The notes beneath the pieces were generated by a model that did not search any database, was not told the origin of the DNA, and saw only the letters and a list, made by a program, of their open reading frames with translations. A stretch of 64,000 nucleotides of DNA from Myxococcaceae bacterium JPH2 (lineage in GTDB: Bacteria; Myxococcota; Myxococcia; Myxococcales; Myxococcaceae), in assembly GCA_016458225.1 (NCBI GenBank), contig JAEMGR010000017.1, forward strand, positions 98,567 through 162,566. Reading direction: 5' to 3'. A program made the position numbers and the translations under genes. Below, in pieces: positions 18,406 to 28,353 of this stretch. Within the stretch, counting starts at the first letter, position 1, and each line of letters opens with the position of its first letter.

Positions 18406-21400
18406 ATGCCTCGCCCGTTCGCCGTTCGACTCCTTCCCGTCTGGGCGCCTCTGGTGCTCCTGTGTCTGGGTGGTTGTGGTGGCAAGAACGAGCCGCCGCC
18501 TCCCTCCGAGCCTTCCGATACGAGCGCGCCGAGCACGCACGCCAATCCGACCGGCGGCACCTACTCGAACCAGGTCTCGGTCGAGCTGACCTGCAATGAC
18601 GGCAGCGGCAGCGGGTGCGCGGCCACGTACTACACGAGCGATGGCTCGACGCCCTCGGCGCAGTCGTCCAAGTATCAGGCCGCCATCGTGGTGCGCGCGG
18701 ACACGACGCTGCGCTTCTTCTCGGTGGACAAGGCGGGCAACGCCGAGGCCGCGCGTCAGGAGCAGTACGCCATCGTGCAGAAGCCCGTCGACACGGTGGC
18801 GCCGGTGACGAGCGCTTCGCCCCCAGGCGGCGCCTTCAATGGCTCGCGCTTCGTGTCGCTCGACTGCCGCGACCAAGGGGGACTCTGCGCGGCCACGTAT
18901 TACACGGTCGATGGTTCGACCCCGTCGAAGCAGTCGCCTCGGTACACCGCGCCGCTCATCGTCGGTCAGTCGATGCAGCTCCGGTTCTTCTCCGTGGACC
19001 CGGCGGGCAACGTGGAGCAGGTGAAGACGGAGTCGTATGTCATCGATACGGCGGCGCCCTCGGTGACGGCCTCACGCCCTGGTGGGAAGTTCCAGGGCAC
19101 GCTCTCCCTGACGCTGTCCTGCGATGACGGCCAGGGTTCCGGGTGCAAGGACATCTACTTCACGCGCGATGGCTCCACGCCGACCACGGCTTCGGTGCGC
19201 TACACCGCGCCGCTCTCGCTGTCCGCGACCACCACGGTGCGCTTCTTCGCGACGGATGTGGCGGGCAACGCCTCGGCCCCGGTGACCGAGGCGTATGTGT
19301 GGGAGGCGCCCGTGCCGGAGGCCGCGGCGAGTCCTCGGGGCGGGGTGTTCAAGGACGGGCCGCAGGTGATGCTCACGTGCGTGGACGGACCGGGCCTGGG
19401 GCCCTGCGCCTCCATCCACTACACAGTGGATGGTACGACTCCCACCTCGGCCTCCACGAAGTACACCGCGCCGATTCAACTCACGAGCAGCACGCAGCTG
19501 CGGTTTCTCGCGGTGAGCACCACCGGCAAGCCGGGCGCCGTGGTCAGTGAGATGTACAACCTGGACACGGTGGGCCCTGTCACGCAGGCGAGCCCCGCGG
19601 GCGCGATGTTTCGAGACGCGGTCGATGTGAAGCTCACGTGCACGGACGCCAACGGCTGCCAGGCGACCTACGTCACGCGGGATGGCAGCATTCCGACGAC
19701 GACCTCGCCGCGCTACACCGAGCCGCTGCACCTGACCGAAGAGACCACGCTGCGCTTCTACTCGGTGGATGTGGTGGGCAACGTGGAGGCGGTTCGCAGC
19801 GAGCACTACGCGTTCGATCGCATCCCGCCGACGACCCAGGCGAACCCCGGGGGCGGCACCTACGTGGCACCCCTCTTCGTCGCGCTCGGCTGCGATGACG
19901 CCGTGGGCAGCGGCTGCGCCACCACGCGCTACACGCTGGATGGCTCGGATCCGAACACCAGCGCCACCGCCGTGGCGTACAGCAACCCCATCTCGATTCG
20001 CGGCACCGTGCAGCTTCGGTATGCCTCGGTGGACAAGCTGGGCAACATCGAGTCCGCGGGCTCGCAGTCCTATACGGTCCACGATTCGCCGGGTGCGGTC
20101 TCCACGCAGATCGCCGCCATCCGGACCACGGCCAGCGGCACGGGACTGAAGCTGCACATCGGAGGCGCCTTCGTCACGGGCGTGACGCCGCAGGGTGGCA
20201 ACACCAGCAACGATCCCGCGGGCTTCTTTCTCCAGGCGAGCCAGGGAGGCTCGGCGCTCTTCGTCGCGGTGGATCCGTCCACGCTGTCGCCACCCCTGGC
20301 CGTGGGAGACCTCGTGGGGCTGACGGTCACCGCGAAGACGGTCGTCAACGGGATGCAGCGCGCGGTGTCTATCTCCGACCTCCAGGTCTTCGCGCGCAAC
20401 CAACCCCTGGTGTCGCTCGTTCAGGACGTGAGCGCGGTGGACCTCATGGCTTCAGCGGCCAGCTACGAGGCGAAGCTCATCACTGTGCGAGGTGACATCA
20501 CCGGAGACTTCGGCAATGCGGGGCAGGGCTTCGTGCAGGCCAGTTTCTCCACGGCCGGAACGCCGCAGGGCTCCGCGTCCACCAGCAACCTGCGCCTGCG
20601 GATGCTCGCGTCCGTCCAGGCCACGCATGCGCTCGGCGCGGGGTGCACGGTGTCTGTCCAGGCCCCGCTGTGGTTGTACTCGGCCCCGTCCAGTTCAACG
20701 GTGGTCCAGCCCTCGGCCTGGGATGTCTCGGCCGTGTCTTCGATTGCGTGTCCCGCGCCGCGCGTGGTGTCGGCACGAGGCACGGGTCCAGGCGAGGTGA
20801 CGGTCCGCTTCGACCGCGCGCTGGCTCCCGACAGCGTGGAGGCGGACGGCAGCCAGTTCTCCTTGGGGGACGTTGGCATCCCGGTGACCTCCGCCACGGT
20901 GAACGGCCGCGAGGTGAAGCTGACCACGGGCGAGCACGTTCCGGGGACGCACTACGCGCTCTCCGCGAGTCGAGCCCTGCGCGACACGCGGGGCACGCCG
21001 ATGGCGCAGGACGGCAGCGCGAGCTTCCTGGCGTACAGCCTCCCGGCCCGGCTGCGCCTGACGGAGGTCGCCCCCAATCTGTACGCAGGTCGCGACCTGT
21101 TCGAACTCGTCGTGTTGAATGAGGGCAGCGTGGACGGGATGACCCTGGTTGATGGCAACAGCACGTTGGCCACGTTGCCGGGGGCCTATGTGCACGCGGG
21201 GGACGTCATCGTCATCCACATGATGCCCGGCGCCCTGTCTGGCTTTGAAGCCCCGCAGTCGGAGACCCTGTTCCCTCAGGAGTATGCGTCGGCGAACTAC
21301 CCCGGGAACTACGACTCCGCTTGGGACTTCCTGGGCGGTCCCATCAACGTCGTCTATCCGGGCAGTCACCTGTTCCGCGTCAATGACCCCAAGGGCGTCA

Positions 21401-21684
21401 CGCAGGACGTGCTCGCGGTGATGAGTCCAGGCAGTCAGTACGCGCCCTATCCGGGCTTCTTGCAGGCGGCGCAGGCCCAGGGACTCTGGTCCCCCGCTGA
21501 CTGCGCCGGCATGCCTTGCACCTCCGCCACCGACCCGAGCGTGGTCGACGTCTCGGTGAACTGGAGCGCGTATCCGATGCCGGACAGCGTCAGCTACACG
21601 CTCCAGTCTCCCCTCGCTGCGGACAACGACACCGCGTCGGGCTGGCTCATCACGTCGGGCACGATGGGCTTCGTGGCCAACTGA
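18406..21684 (+). CDS. Lipoprotein with six chitobiase-C-like repeats
   Basis: The protein is 1092 residues. The N-terminus is a lipoprotein signal with lipobox LGGC, followed by a Lys/Asn and Pro-rich linker. Six tandem repeats of ~80-85 residues run from about 18535 to 20085. Each has a PGG-type turn, a short Cys-x-Cys pair, a YT-x-DGS-x-P loop, a TTLRFFSVD-like strand and a -GN-E- turn, as in the CHB_HEX_C_1 domain of chitobiases. No glycosidase domain is present. The middle has an OB-like beta region and the end (LRLTEVAPNLYAGRDLFELV) resembles a lamin-tail domain. I start at the ATG 18406, which gives a clean signal peptide. It is likely a surface adhesin or glycan-binding protein. Confidence 0.78.
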   Translation: MPRPFAVRLLPVWAPLVLLCLGGCGGKNEPPPPSEPSDTSAPSTHANPTGGTYSNQVSVELTCNDGSGSGCAATYYTSDGSTPSAQSSKYQAAIVVRADTTLRFFSVDKAGNAEAARQEQYAIVQKPVDTVAPVTSASPPGGAFNGSRFVSLDCRDQGGLCAATYYTVDGSTPSKQSPRYTAPLIVGQSMQLRFFSVDPAGNVEQVKTESYVIDTAAPSVTASRPGGKFQGTLSLTLSCDDGQGSGCKDIYFTRDGSTPTTASVRYTAPLSLSATTTVRFFATDVAGNASAPVTEAYVWEAPVPEAAASPRGGVFKDGPQVMLTCVDGPGLGPCASIHYTVDGTTPTSASTKYTAPIQLTSSTQLRFLAVSTTGKPGAVVSEMYNLDTVGPVTQASPAGAMFRDAVDVKLTCTDANGCQATYVTRDGSIPTTTSPRYTEPLHLTEETTLRFYSVDVVGNVEAVRSEHYAFDRIPPTTQANPGGGTYVAPLFVALGCDDAVGSGCATTRYTLDGSDPNTSATAVAYSNPISIRGTVQLRYASVDKLGNIESAGSQSYTVHDSPGAVSTQIAAIRTTASGTGLKLHIGGAFVTGVTPQGGNTSNDPAGFFLQASQGGSALFVAVDPSTLSPPLAVGDLVGLTVTAKTVVNGMQRAVSISDLQVFARNQPLVSLVQDVSAVDLMASAASYEAKLITVRGDITGDFGNAGQGFVQASFSTAGTPQGSASTSNLRLRMLASVQATHALGAGCTVSVQAPLWLYSAPSSSTVVQPSAWDVSAVSSIACPAPRVVSARGTGPGEVTVRFDRALAPDSVEADGSQFSLGDVGIPVTSATVNGREVKLTTGEHVPGTHYALSASRALRDTRGTPMAQDGSASFLAYSLPARLRLTEVAPNLYAGRDLFELVVLNEGSVDGMTLVDGNSTLATLPGAYVHAGDVIVIHMMPGALSGFEAPQSETLFPQEYASANYPGNYDSAWDFLGGPINVVYPGSHLFRVNDPKGVTQDVLAVMSPGSQYAPYPGFLQAAQAQGLWSPADCAGMPCTSATDPSVVDVSVNWSAYPMPDSVSYTLQSPLAADNDTASGWLITSGTMGFVAN

Positions 21685-21700
21685 GCGCCAGCCGCGCGGA

Positions 21701-21733
21701 CCGCTCGGGCGTCGTGGACCGACGCTCGAGCGG
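21701..21733. terminator. Bidirectional hairpin, 14-bp stem
   Basis: CCGCTCGGGCGTCG (21701-21714) pairs with CGACGCTCGAGCGG (21720-21733) with one mismatch and a 5-nt loop. It sits in the 56-bp gap between the convergent stops of the chitobiase-C lipoprotein gene and ybiT. There is no U tract on either side. Two-way termination is inferred from position and stem strength. Confidence 0.65.
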
Positions 21734-21740
21734 CGCGGTG

Positions 21741-23339
21741 CTACCGGCGCTTGAGCGCCGCGTCCGCGTGCTTCTCCCGGAACTCGGAGTAGGGGCCGTT
21801 GAAGTCGAGCACTTCCTTGCCCAGCTCGAGGCTCCACACGCGGGTGGCCACCTCGGAGATGAGTTCCTGGTCGTGCGTGACGACGATGACCGTGCCCTCG
21901 TACTTCTGGAGGCCCTCGGCCAGGGCGGCGATGGACTCGAGGTCCAGGTGGTTGGTCGGCTCGTCCAGCACGAGCACGTTGTCCTGCATGATCATCAGCT
22001 TGGACAACAGCAGGCGCACCGTCTCGCCACCGGAGAGGGTGTCCGTGTTCTTCATGCGCTCCTCACCGGAGAAGAGCATGCGGCCCAGCACGCCGGAGAT
22101 CTCCTCGTTGGTGAGCTTGTCGTGCAGGTCGCGCAGCCAGCCGAAGCAGGTGGTCCCCTTGCGCACGACGCCGTGGTGGTCCTGCGGCAGGTAGCCCACG
22201 GATGCCTGGTGCCCCCAGGTGAGCTTGCCGGAGTCGGACTCGAGCTGGCCGGCGATCATCTTCACCAGCGTGGACTTACCCACGCCGTTGCGGCCGATGA
22301 CGCAGATCTTCTCGCCCTTGCACACGAGCGCGTTGAACGGGCGGATGACGGGCGTGCCGTCGAAGCTCTTGCTGATGCCTTCGATCATCAGCGTCTGCTT
22401 GCCGCTCACGACCTTCTGATCGAACCGGATGAACGGGCGCGCGATGTTGGAGCGCTTCAAGTCCTCCGTCTTCAGCTTGTCGATCTGCTTGATGCGGCTC
22501 TGCACCTGCGAGGCGCGCGTGCCGGCGTGGAAGCGGGCGACGAAGTCCTGGAGCTGGGCGATCTTCTTCTTCTTCTCCGCCGTCTCCGACTCGACGCGCG
22601 TGCGCAGCTGCGCCTTCTGCCGGACCATGTCGTCGTAGCCACCCGTGTACTGGATGATGGCCTCGTAATCGATGTCCGCGATGTGCGTGCAGATGGAGTT
22701 GAGGAAGTGCCGGTCGTGGCTGATGGTGATGAGCACGCCCTCGTACTCGTGGAGGAACGTCTCCAGCCAGCGGATGGAGTCGATGTCCAGGTTGTTCGTG
22801 GGCTCGTCGAGCAGCAGCCCCTCGGGCTTGCCGAACAGCGCCTGCGCGAGCAGCACGCGCAGCTTCAGGCCACCGGTGAGCTGGCGCATGGGGCCCTCGT
22901 GGAAGGCCTCCTCGATGCCAAGGCCCGCCAGCAGCGTGGCCGCGTCGCTCTCCGCCGAGTACCCGTCCTCCTCGGCGATGACGCCCTCCAGCTCACCCAG
23001 CCGATTGCCGTCCTCCTCGGTGATGTCGGACTTGGCGAGCAGCTGGTTCTTCTCGTGCATCGCGGCCCACAGGCCCTGGTTGCCCATGAGCACGACGTCC
23101 AGCACGCGGTCGTTCTCGTAGCGGAAGTGGTCCTGGCGCAGGATGCCCAGCTTGCGGGGGCGGATGATGTTGCCCATGTCCGCTTCCTCGTCTCCCGCGA
23201 GGATCTTCATGAAGGTGGACTTGCCAGCCCCGTTGGGACCGGTGAGGCCGTAGCGGCGCCCGGGCGAGAAGGTGACGTTGACCTCCTCGAAGAGCTTCTT
23301 GGGCCCATAGGCCTTGGAGACGTTGATGACGTTGAACAT
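21741..23339 (-). CDS. ybiT: ABC-F ATPase YbiT
   Basis: This ABC-F protein has two ATPase domains, no membrane part, and a probable ribosome-bound role in easing translation. The 532-residue length matches E. coli YbiT (about 530). Domain 1 has GPNGAGKSTFMKIL (Walker A) and LLLDEPTNNLDIDSIRWLE (Walker B). The linker (~residues 240-310) is Lys/Arg-rich, EKKKKIAQLQDFVARF. Domain 2 has GRNGVGKSTLVKMI, LSGGETVRL and VLDEPTNHLDLESI. The start MFNVINVSKAYG fits the family. In domain 1 the signature reads LTGGLKLRVLL, as in YbiT, where the canonical LSGGQ is likewise altered. It is divergent from tgt. Confidence 0.92.
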   Translation of the reverse strand: MFNVINVSKAYGPKKLFEEVNVTFSPGRRYGLTGPNGAGKSTFMKILAGDEEADMGNIIRPRKLGILRQDHFRYENDRVLDVVLMGNQGLWAAMHEKNQLLAKSDITEEDGNRLGELEGVIAEEDGYSAESDAATLLAGLGIEEAFHEGPMRQLTGGLKLRVLLAQALFGKPEGLLLDEPTNNLDIDSIRWLETFLHEYEGVLITISHDRHFLNSICTHIADIDYEAIIQYTGGYDDMVRQKAQLRTRVESETAEKKKKIAQLQDFVARFHAGTRASQVQSRIKQIDKLKTEDLKRSNIARPFIRFDQKVVSGKQTLMIEGISKSFDGTPVIRPFNALVCKGEKICVIGRNGVGKSTLVKMIAGQLESDSGKLTWGHQASVGYLPQDHHGVVRKGTTCFGWLRDLHDKLTNEEISGVLGRMLFSGEERMKNTDTLSGGETVRLLLSKLMIMQDNVLVLDEPTNHLDLESIAALAEGLQKYEGTVIVVTHDQELISEVATRVWSLELGKEVLDFNGPYSEFREKHADAALKRR

Positions 23340-23538
23340 GGCGGCGGCGTTGTAGCGGAAATGGCGCGGCGATCAACGGCGCGCGGTGAGAGCGTCACCG
23401 ACAGGATGGCGGTGGACTCCCTGTAACCGCCCGAAGGGGCCGGAAAATGCCGGCCGGGCGCCGCGCCGGGGGGCGGACAGGGAGGCGGATGACAGGAAGC
23501 GGGTGTCCGATGGGCAGGGGCAGGTATAAGGCGCGGCA
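23340..23538. promoter_or_regulatory. Divergent promoter region, ybiT / tgt
   Basis: This 199-bp spacer lies between two divergent housekeeping-type genes. TATAAG at 23525-23530 matches a -10 box at five of six positions, but the -35 region is poor and the box lies only 8 nt before the tgt ATG, which would give a nearly leaderless message. The rest is GC-rich and I see no operator. Confidence 0.3.
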
Positions 23539-24708
<1,170 letters not shown>

Positions 24709-24757
24709 AAGTCGTGCAAATGAAATAACCAGCAACGATCGCCTCTCAAGTTCCGAT

Positions 24758-24782
24758 AAACGGGAGTGTTCTTTCCCGTTTT
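24758..24782 (+). terminator. Hairpin with short T run after tgt
   Basis: AAACGGGA (24758-24765) pairs perfectly with TCCCGTTT (24774-24781) around an 8-nt loop, with a further T at 24782. It lies 50 nt past the tgt stop and just before the ribosome binding site (GGAGGGG, 24786-24792) of the next gene. It may terminate tgt transcription, or act as a 5' UTR structure of the CHAP gene. Confidence 0.5.
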
Positions 24783-24797
24783 CCTGGAGGGGTAGTC

Positions 24798-25637
24798 ATG
24801 TCGGTTACTTCTGCTTCCCGAGCCCAGTCCAAGACGATCACCACGCTGGGCAAGACCCCGGCCGCGACGAACAAGACGGCGACCTCGCCCTTGCTGAAGT
24901 CGGGCAGCCACGGCGCCAAGGTGTTGGAACTCCAGAAGGAACTGAAGGCGGCGGGCTTCAACCCGGGGGCGCTGGACGGCAAGTTCGGCCCGAAGACGAA
25001 GGCGGCCGTGGTGGGCTTCCAGAAGGCCCACCGCTTGACGCAGGACGGCGTCGTCGGGCCCAAGACGTGGGGTGCCCTCAAGGGTGACCGGTTCGAGCCC
25101 GCGCACAACAAGCCGCCCAAGACGGGTGGCAGCCACGGCGCGGGCGGCTCCACGGGCGGCAGCCAGGGCGCGGGCGGCGTCACGCAGCCCTCGAACGCGC
25201 CGCCGGGCGAGAAGGTCAACAAGATGCTGGCCGAGGCGGCCAAGCACATCGGCTTCCACGAGGGCGCGGGCAACGCCAACCCGTTCTCCAAGTTCTTCGG
25301 GCGCCCGGGCGAGGCGTGGTGCGCGGACTTCGTGAGCTACGCGGCCACGAAGGCGGGCCTGCACATGAACACGGCGTCCGCGCAGGGCGTGCAGGACGCC
25401 ATCGCGAAGAAGGGCAACTGGAAGGGCCGCAACAACCCGCAGCCGGGCGACGCCATCACCTTCGACTGGCAGGGCAAGAACGGCCATGCCGACCACGTGG
25501 GCCTGGTGGAGAAGGTCTACACGAAGGGCGGCAAGACCTACGTCCAGACCATCGAGGGGAACTCGAGCGACCAGGTGCGCCGCAAGACCTACCTGGCGAC
25601 CGATCCGGTCATCAAGGGCTACGGGAAGATCACCTGA
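24798..25637 (+). CDS. Peptidoglycan-binding CHAP-domain amidase
   Basis: The product is 279 residues. Residues 33-95 are a PG_binding_1 domain (GAKVLELQKELKAAGF, then DGKFGPKTKAAVVGFQ and DGVVGPKTWGAL). A Gly/Ser/His linker follows. Residues ~137-275 form a CHAP (NlpC/P60-like) domain with catalytic Cys in AWCADFVSYAATKAG and His in NGHADHVGLVEKV. It should cleave an amide bond in peptidoglycan. There is no Sec or Tat signal: the N-terminus MSVTSASRAQSKTITTLGK is polar, so export would need a non-Sec route or lysis. A strong ribosome binding site (GGAGGGG) precedes the ATG. Possible roles are predation, toxin-like attack or cell-wall turnover. Confidence 0.88.
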   Translation: MSVTSASRAQSKTITTLGKTPAATNKTATSPLLKSGSHGAKVLELQKELKAAGFNPGALDGKFGPKTKAAVVGFQKAHRLTQDGVVGPKTWGALKGDRFEPAHNKPPKTGGSHGAGGSTGGSQGAGGVTQPSNAPPGEKVNKMLAEAAKHIGFHEGAGNANPFSKFFGRPGEAWCADFVSYAATKAGLHMNTASAQGVQDAIAKKGNWKGRNNPQPGDAITFDWQGKNGHADHVGLVEKVYTKGGKTYVQTIEGNSSDQVRRKTYLATDPVIKGYGKIT

Positions 25638-25687
25638 GCGGCCCTCGCGCCCGTAGAATGGCGCGACATGTCACCTCTGAAGTCGAG

Positions 25688-25706
25688 CCCTCCCCACGGG
25701 GGAGGG
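25688..25706. terminator. Short perfect hairpin downstream of CHAP gene
   Basis: CCCTCCCC (25688-25695) and GGGGAGGG (25699-25706) form an 8-bp stem with a 3-nt loop, 51 nt after the CHAP stop and 38 nt before the MnmD-like start. There is no U tract. It could be a weak terminator or an mRNA structure in the following leader. Confidence 0.4.
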
Positions 25707-25743
25707 TGCACCAGCGCGGGCCTGGCCCGGGTGGCCCCGCGCC

Positions 25744-26589
25744 ATGGCTGAGTCCGAGAATCCCCGCGACGGTGAGTTCGAACTCGTCACCCTGAGGAAT
25801 GGCTCCCGCGCCGTGCGCCACCTGGGGCACGGCGAGGTGATGCACCCCTCGGTGGGACCCTGGAAGGAGGCGCTCGGCCTCTACGTGGATCCGCCGCGTC
25901 TGGCGGACCGCCTGCGCCAGCCCGGCGCGCCCCTGGTCATCCTGGATGTGGGACTGGGGGCGGCCACCAACGCCGTGGCCGCGCTCACCCGCGCCAGGGA
26001 GCTGGGCGGCGAGCGGCGGCGCGAGCTGCACCTCGTCAGCTTCGAGGTGGACCTCGCTCCGCTGCGGCTGGCCCTGGCGGATCCGCAGGGCTTTCCCTTC
26101 CTCCAACCCTTCCGAGAGGCCGCCGAGGCCCTCATCCGGGACGGCCGGTGGGAGGAAGACGGCCTGCGCTGGGAGCTGAAGCTCGGGGAGGCCCGGGCGC
26201 ACCTGCGCGGCCCGTTGCCGGTGGCCGACCTGGTGTTCTTCGATCCGTTCTCTCCGGCCTCCAACCCGGACATGTGGACCGAGCACGCGCTGGCCGAGGT
26301 GCGCCGCCACTGCCGCGAAGAGGGGGAGGGGGCCCTGCTGATGACCTACAGCGCGGCCACGCCCACGCGGGTGACGCTGCTGCTGGCCGGCTTCTACGTG
26401 GGAGCGGGGGCCGCCACGGGCACCAAGGGCGAGACGACGGTGGCCTCCACCCGGCGCGAGTCCCTGGACGCCCCCCTGGGAGCCCGGTGGCTGGAGCGTT
26501 GGAAGCGCTCCTCCTCCCGGGCTCCGCACGGCGCGGACCTTACGCCCGAGGTCGAGGCGCGCCTTCTGAGCCACCCCCAGTGGCGCTGA
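25744..26589 (+). CDS. MnmD-like tRNA methyltransferase (MnmC N-terminal domain only)
   Basis: The 281-residue protein is a Methyltransf_30/DUF752 family member: the SAM site ILDVGLGAATNAVAAL, then FFDPFSPASNPDMWTEHALA, which matches the catalytic region of E. coli MnmC (D-F-A-P-x-x-N-P-D-M-W), and TKGETTVAS near the end. In E. coli this domain methylates 5-aminomethyl-2-thiouridine at tRNA position 34. The FAD oxidase half of MnmC is absent, as in stand-alone MnmD proteins of other bacteria. The SAM loop GLGAAT differs from the usual GFGTG. The last 50 bp overlap the convergent DUF2378 gene. Function on tRNA is inferred from family only. Confidence 0.72.
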   Translation: MAESENPRDGEFELVTLRNGSRAVRHLGHGEVMHPSVGPWKEALGLYVDPPRLADRLRQPGAPLVILDVGLGAATNAVAALTRARELGGERRRELHLVSFEVDLAPLRLALADPQGFPFLQPFREAAEALIRDGRWEEDGLRWELKLGEARAHLRGPLPVADLVFFDPFSPASNPDMWTEHALAEVRRHCREEGEGALLMTYSAATPTRVTLLLAGFYVGAGAATGTKGETTVASTRRESLDAPLGARWLERWKRSSSRAPHGADLTPEVEARLLSHPQWR

Positions 26590-27157
26590 GGGCCGCCTCG
26601 CTGGGCAGCTCGGACCAGCGCACGTGGTAGGTGGCGGACGTGCCGTCGAACTCCTCGGGTAGCGACACCACGCGCTGCCCGCCGCAGAGCTCCACCGCGC
26701 GGGCCAGCAGCCCGGCCGCGAAGGTGGGCTGATCCGCCAGCACGTCGTTCATCCAAAGCTCCAGCGACGTGGGGCTGCGCTCAACGATTTTGACCTCACT
26801 GAAGTTGTTGCCGGCGCGAAAGCCGAGTCCCGAGCGCAGCAGGGCTCGGCGCGGCCCGGCGAGGCGAACGACGCCGAGCAGGGCGCGGCCGAAGAACGTC
26901 CCGAAGTAGGCGTCCATGAAGCGCTCGCCCAGCGAGTAGTACGCCGCCTCGGCGGGGACGCCGCCATAGACGTGGCCCGCGGCGATGCGCAGGAACTCGC
27001 GCCACTGCTCCAGGGTGTAGGCGCGCTCCAACTTTTGATCGAGGTCCAGGCCCGCCCGCCGCAGGTGCTCCCGACACGCGGGAGTCAGGCGGTTCTCGAG
27101 GGCGCGAACGAAGAGCGCCTCCACGGTTTGGGCGAAAACAAGCTTCTCTGGATTCAT
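26540..27157 (-). CDS. DUF2378 / TIGR02265 myxobacterial family protein
   Basis: The protein is 205 residues, starting at ATG 27157. It shows the pattern of the Myxococcus paralogous family TIGR02265: TVEALFVRALENRLTPACRE, AGLDLDQKLERAYTLEQW, AAYYSLGERFMDAYFGTFFG, GNNFSEVKIVE and LELWMNDV. The family is expanded in Cystobacterineae and has no known biochemical role. It is thought to be cytoplasmic and has no signal peptide. The 3' end overlaps the MnmD-like gene by 50 bp tail to tail. It supports the taxonomic call for this window. Confidence 0.82.
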   Translation of the reverse strand: MNPEKLVFAQTVEALFVRALENRLTPACREHLRRAGLDLDQKLERAYTLEQWREFLRIAAGHVYGGVPAEAAYYSLGERFMDAYFGTFFGRALLGVVRLAGPRRALLRSGLGFRAGNNFSEVKIVERSPTSLELWMNDVLADQPTFAAGLLARAVELCGGQRVVSLPEEFDGTSATYHVRWSELPSEAALSATGGGSEGAPRPRA

Positions 27158-27237
27158 ATCGCGCCACCCTACACCGAGCCGCCCATGCGATGCGCCCCCA
27201 CCGGAGAACTTCCGTTCAGCGGCACTGGATGGGAGTG

Positions 27238-28302
27238 TCAGGAAGACTGCGTGATGCGGACGGGGCGTGAGGCTCGGGGCGTCCGAGACGCACCGGGATT
27301 CACACCCACGGCACGGGCCATGAGGCCGCGCAGCCACCGGTGGGCCGGGTCGTTCTCGAACCGCTCGTGCCACACCTGCCGGACGTCGAAGGTGCGGATG
27401 GGGATGGGCGGCGGGAAGACGTCGAGGGCGTGGTGGGGCGAGAAGGCCTCCAGCATCCGGCGGGGCGCGGTGACGACGCAGTCGGTGCGCTCCAGGATGG
27501 CGGGGGTGATGAGGAAGTACGGCAGGCGCAGGGCGATGCGGCGCGCCAGGCCGCGCTTGGCCAGCTCCACGTCCACGATGCCGGGGCCCTGGCCCTGCGG
27601 GCTGATGAGCAGGTGGGACAGCTTCAGGTAGGTGTCCAGGTCCAGCCCTCGGCGCACCGCGGGGTGGCCGCGCCGCACCGCGCAGAGGAAGTCCTCGGTG
27701 AAGAGCTTCTGCTGGCGCAAGAACGCGGGCGCCTCGGTGTGGGAGGGCACCACGGCGAGGTCCACCTCGCCGGTCTCCAGCAGGCTGGGGAAGCTCGACG
27801 TCTCCACGTGCCGCACCACCAGGTCGACTCGGGGCGCCTCTCGGCCGAGCAGCTCCATGGCGGGCGGCAGCATCACCGCGGCGAAGTAGTCGCGCGTGGC
27901 CACGGTGAAGCTTCGCGCGGCGGTGGCGGGCTCGAAGTCATGCTCGGCGCGCAGCGCGCGCTGCAGCTCCACCAGCCCGCGGTGGAGCGGGGCGGTCAAC
28001 TGCGCGGCCCTCGGGGTGAGCACCATGCCGCCCCGTCCGCGGATGAGCAGCGGGTCTCCCAGGTGTTCGCGCAGCCGCGCCAGCGCGTGGCTCATCGCGG
28101 ACTGGGTGAGGCCCAATTGCTCGGCCGCCCGCGTGACGTTGACCTCGGTCAGCAGCGCGTCGAGCGCGAGCAGCAGGTTGAGGTCGATGTCCGCCAGGTC
28201 CAGCTCGCGCGGCTTCGCGGGGGCGGCGCGGGTGCGCGGTGAGGTGGAAGCACGGGCATGCACGGGGCTCATGTCCACATGCGTAGCATGCAGTGGCTTC
28301 AT
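27238..28302 (-). CDS. LysR-family transcriptional regulator
   Basis: The protein is 354 residues from ATG 28302, or 344 from an in-frame ATG at 28272. After a ~30-residue Arg/Pro/Ala-rich leader, the winged helix-turn-helix reads LDALLTEVNVTRAAEQLGLTQSAMSHALARLRE. It is followed by the linker and a periplasmic-binding-like effector domain with DLVVRHVETSSFPSLLETG and DLAVVPSH. It is closest in style to NodD/SyrM/LinR-type LysR proteins that respond to aromatic or small hydrophobic effectors. It is divergent from the NmrA-family gene 51 bp away and very likely controls that gene and itself. The leader ahead of the HTH is longer than usual, which favours the 28272 start. Confidence 0.88.
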   Translation of the reverse strand: MKPLHATHVDMSPVHARASTSPRTRAAPAKPRELDLADIDLNLLLALDALLTEVNVTRAAEQLGLTQSAMSHALARLREHLGDPLLIRGRGGMVLTPRAAQLTAPLHRGLVELQRALRAEHDFEPATAARSFTVATRDYFAAVMLPPAMELLGREAPRVDLVVRHVETSSFPSLLETGEVDLAVVPSHTEAPAFLRQQKLFTEDFLCAVRRGHPAVRRGLDLDTYLKLSHLLISPQGQGPGIVDVELAKRGLARRIALRLPYFLITPAILERTDCVVTAPRRMLEAFSPHHALDVFPPPIPIRTFDVRQVWHERFENDPAHRWLRGLMARAVGVNPGASRTPRASRPVRITQSS

Positions 28303-28305
28303 GTG
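28276..28305. promoter_or_regulatory. Inverted repeat, candidate LysR operator
   Basis: CACATG (28276-28281) and CATGTG (28300-28305) are perfect inverted arms 18 bp apart, with GCATGC at 28286-28291 between them. The site lies across the upstream ATG of lysR and 49 bp before the NmrA start. If lysR really starts at 28272 the whole repeat is intergenic, as expected for an autoregulatory LysR site. Confidence 0.4.
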
Positions 28306-28353
28306 CAGCCCAGGGACAGATTGCCGCCATCCCGTCGTGCTTCGGAGGCAGTC

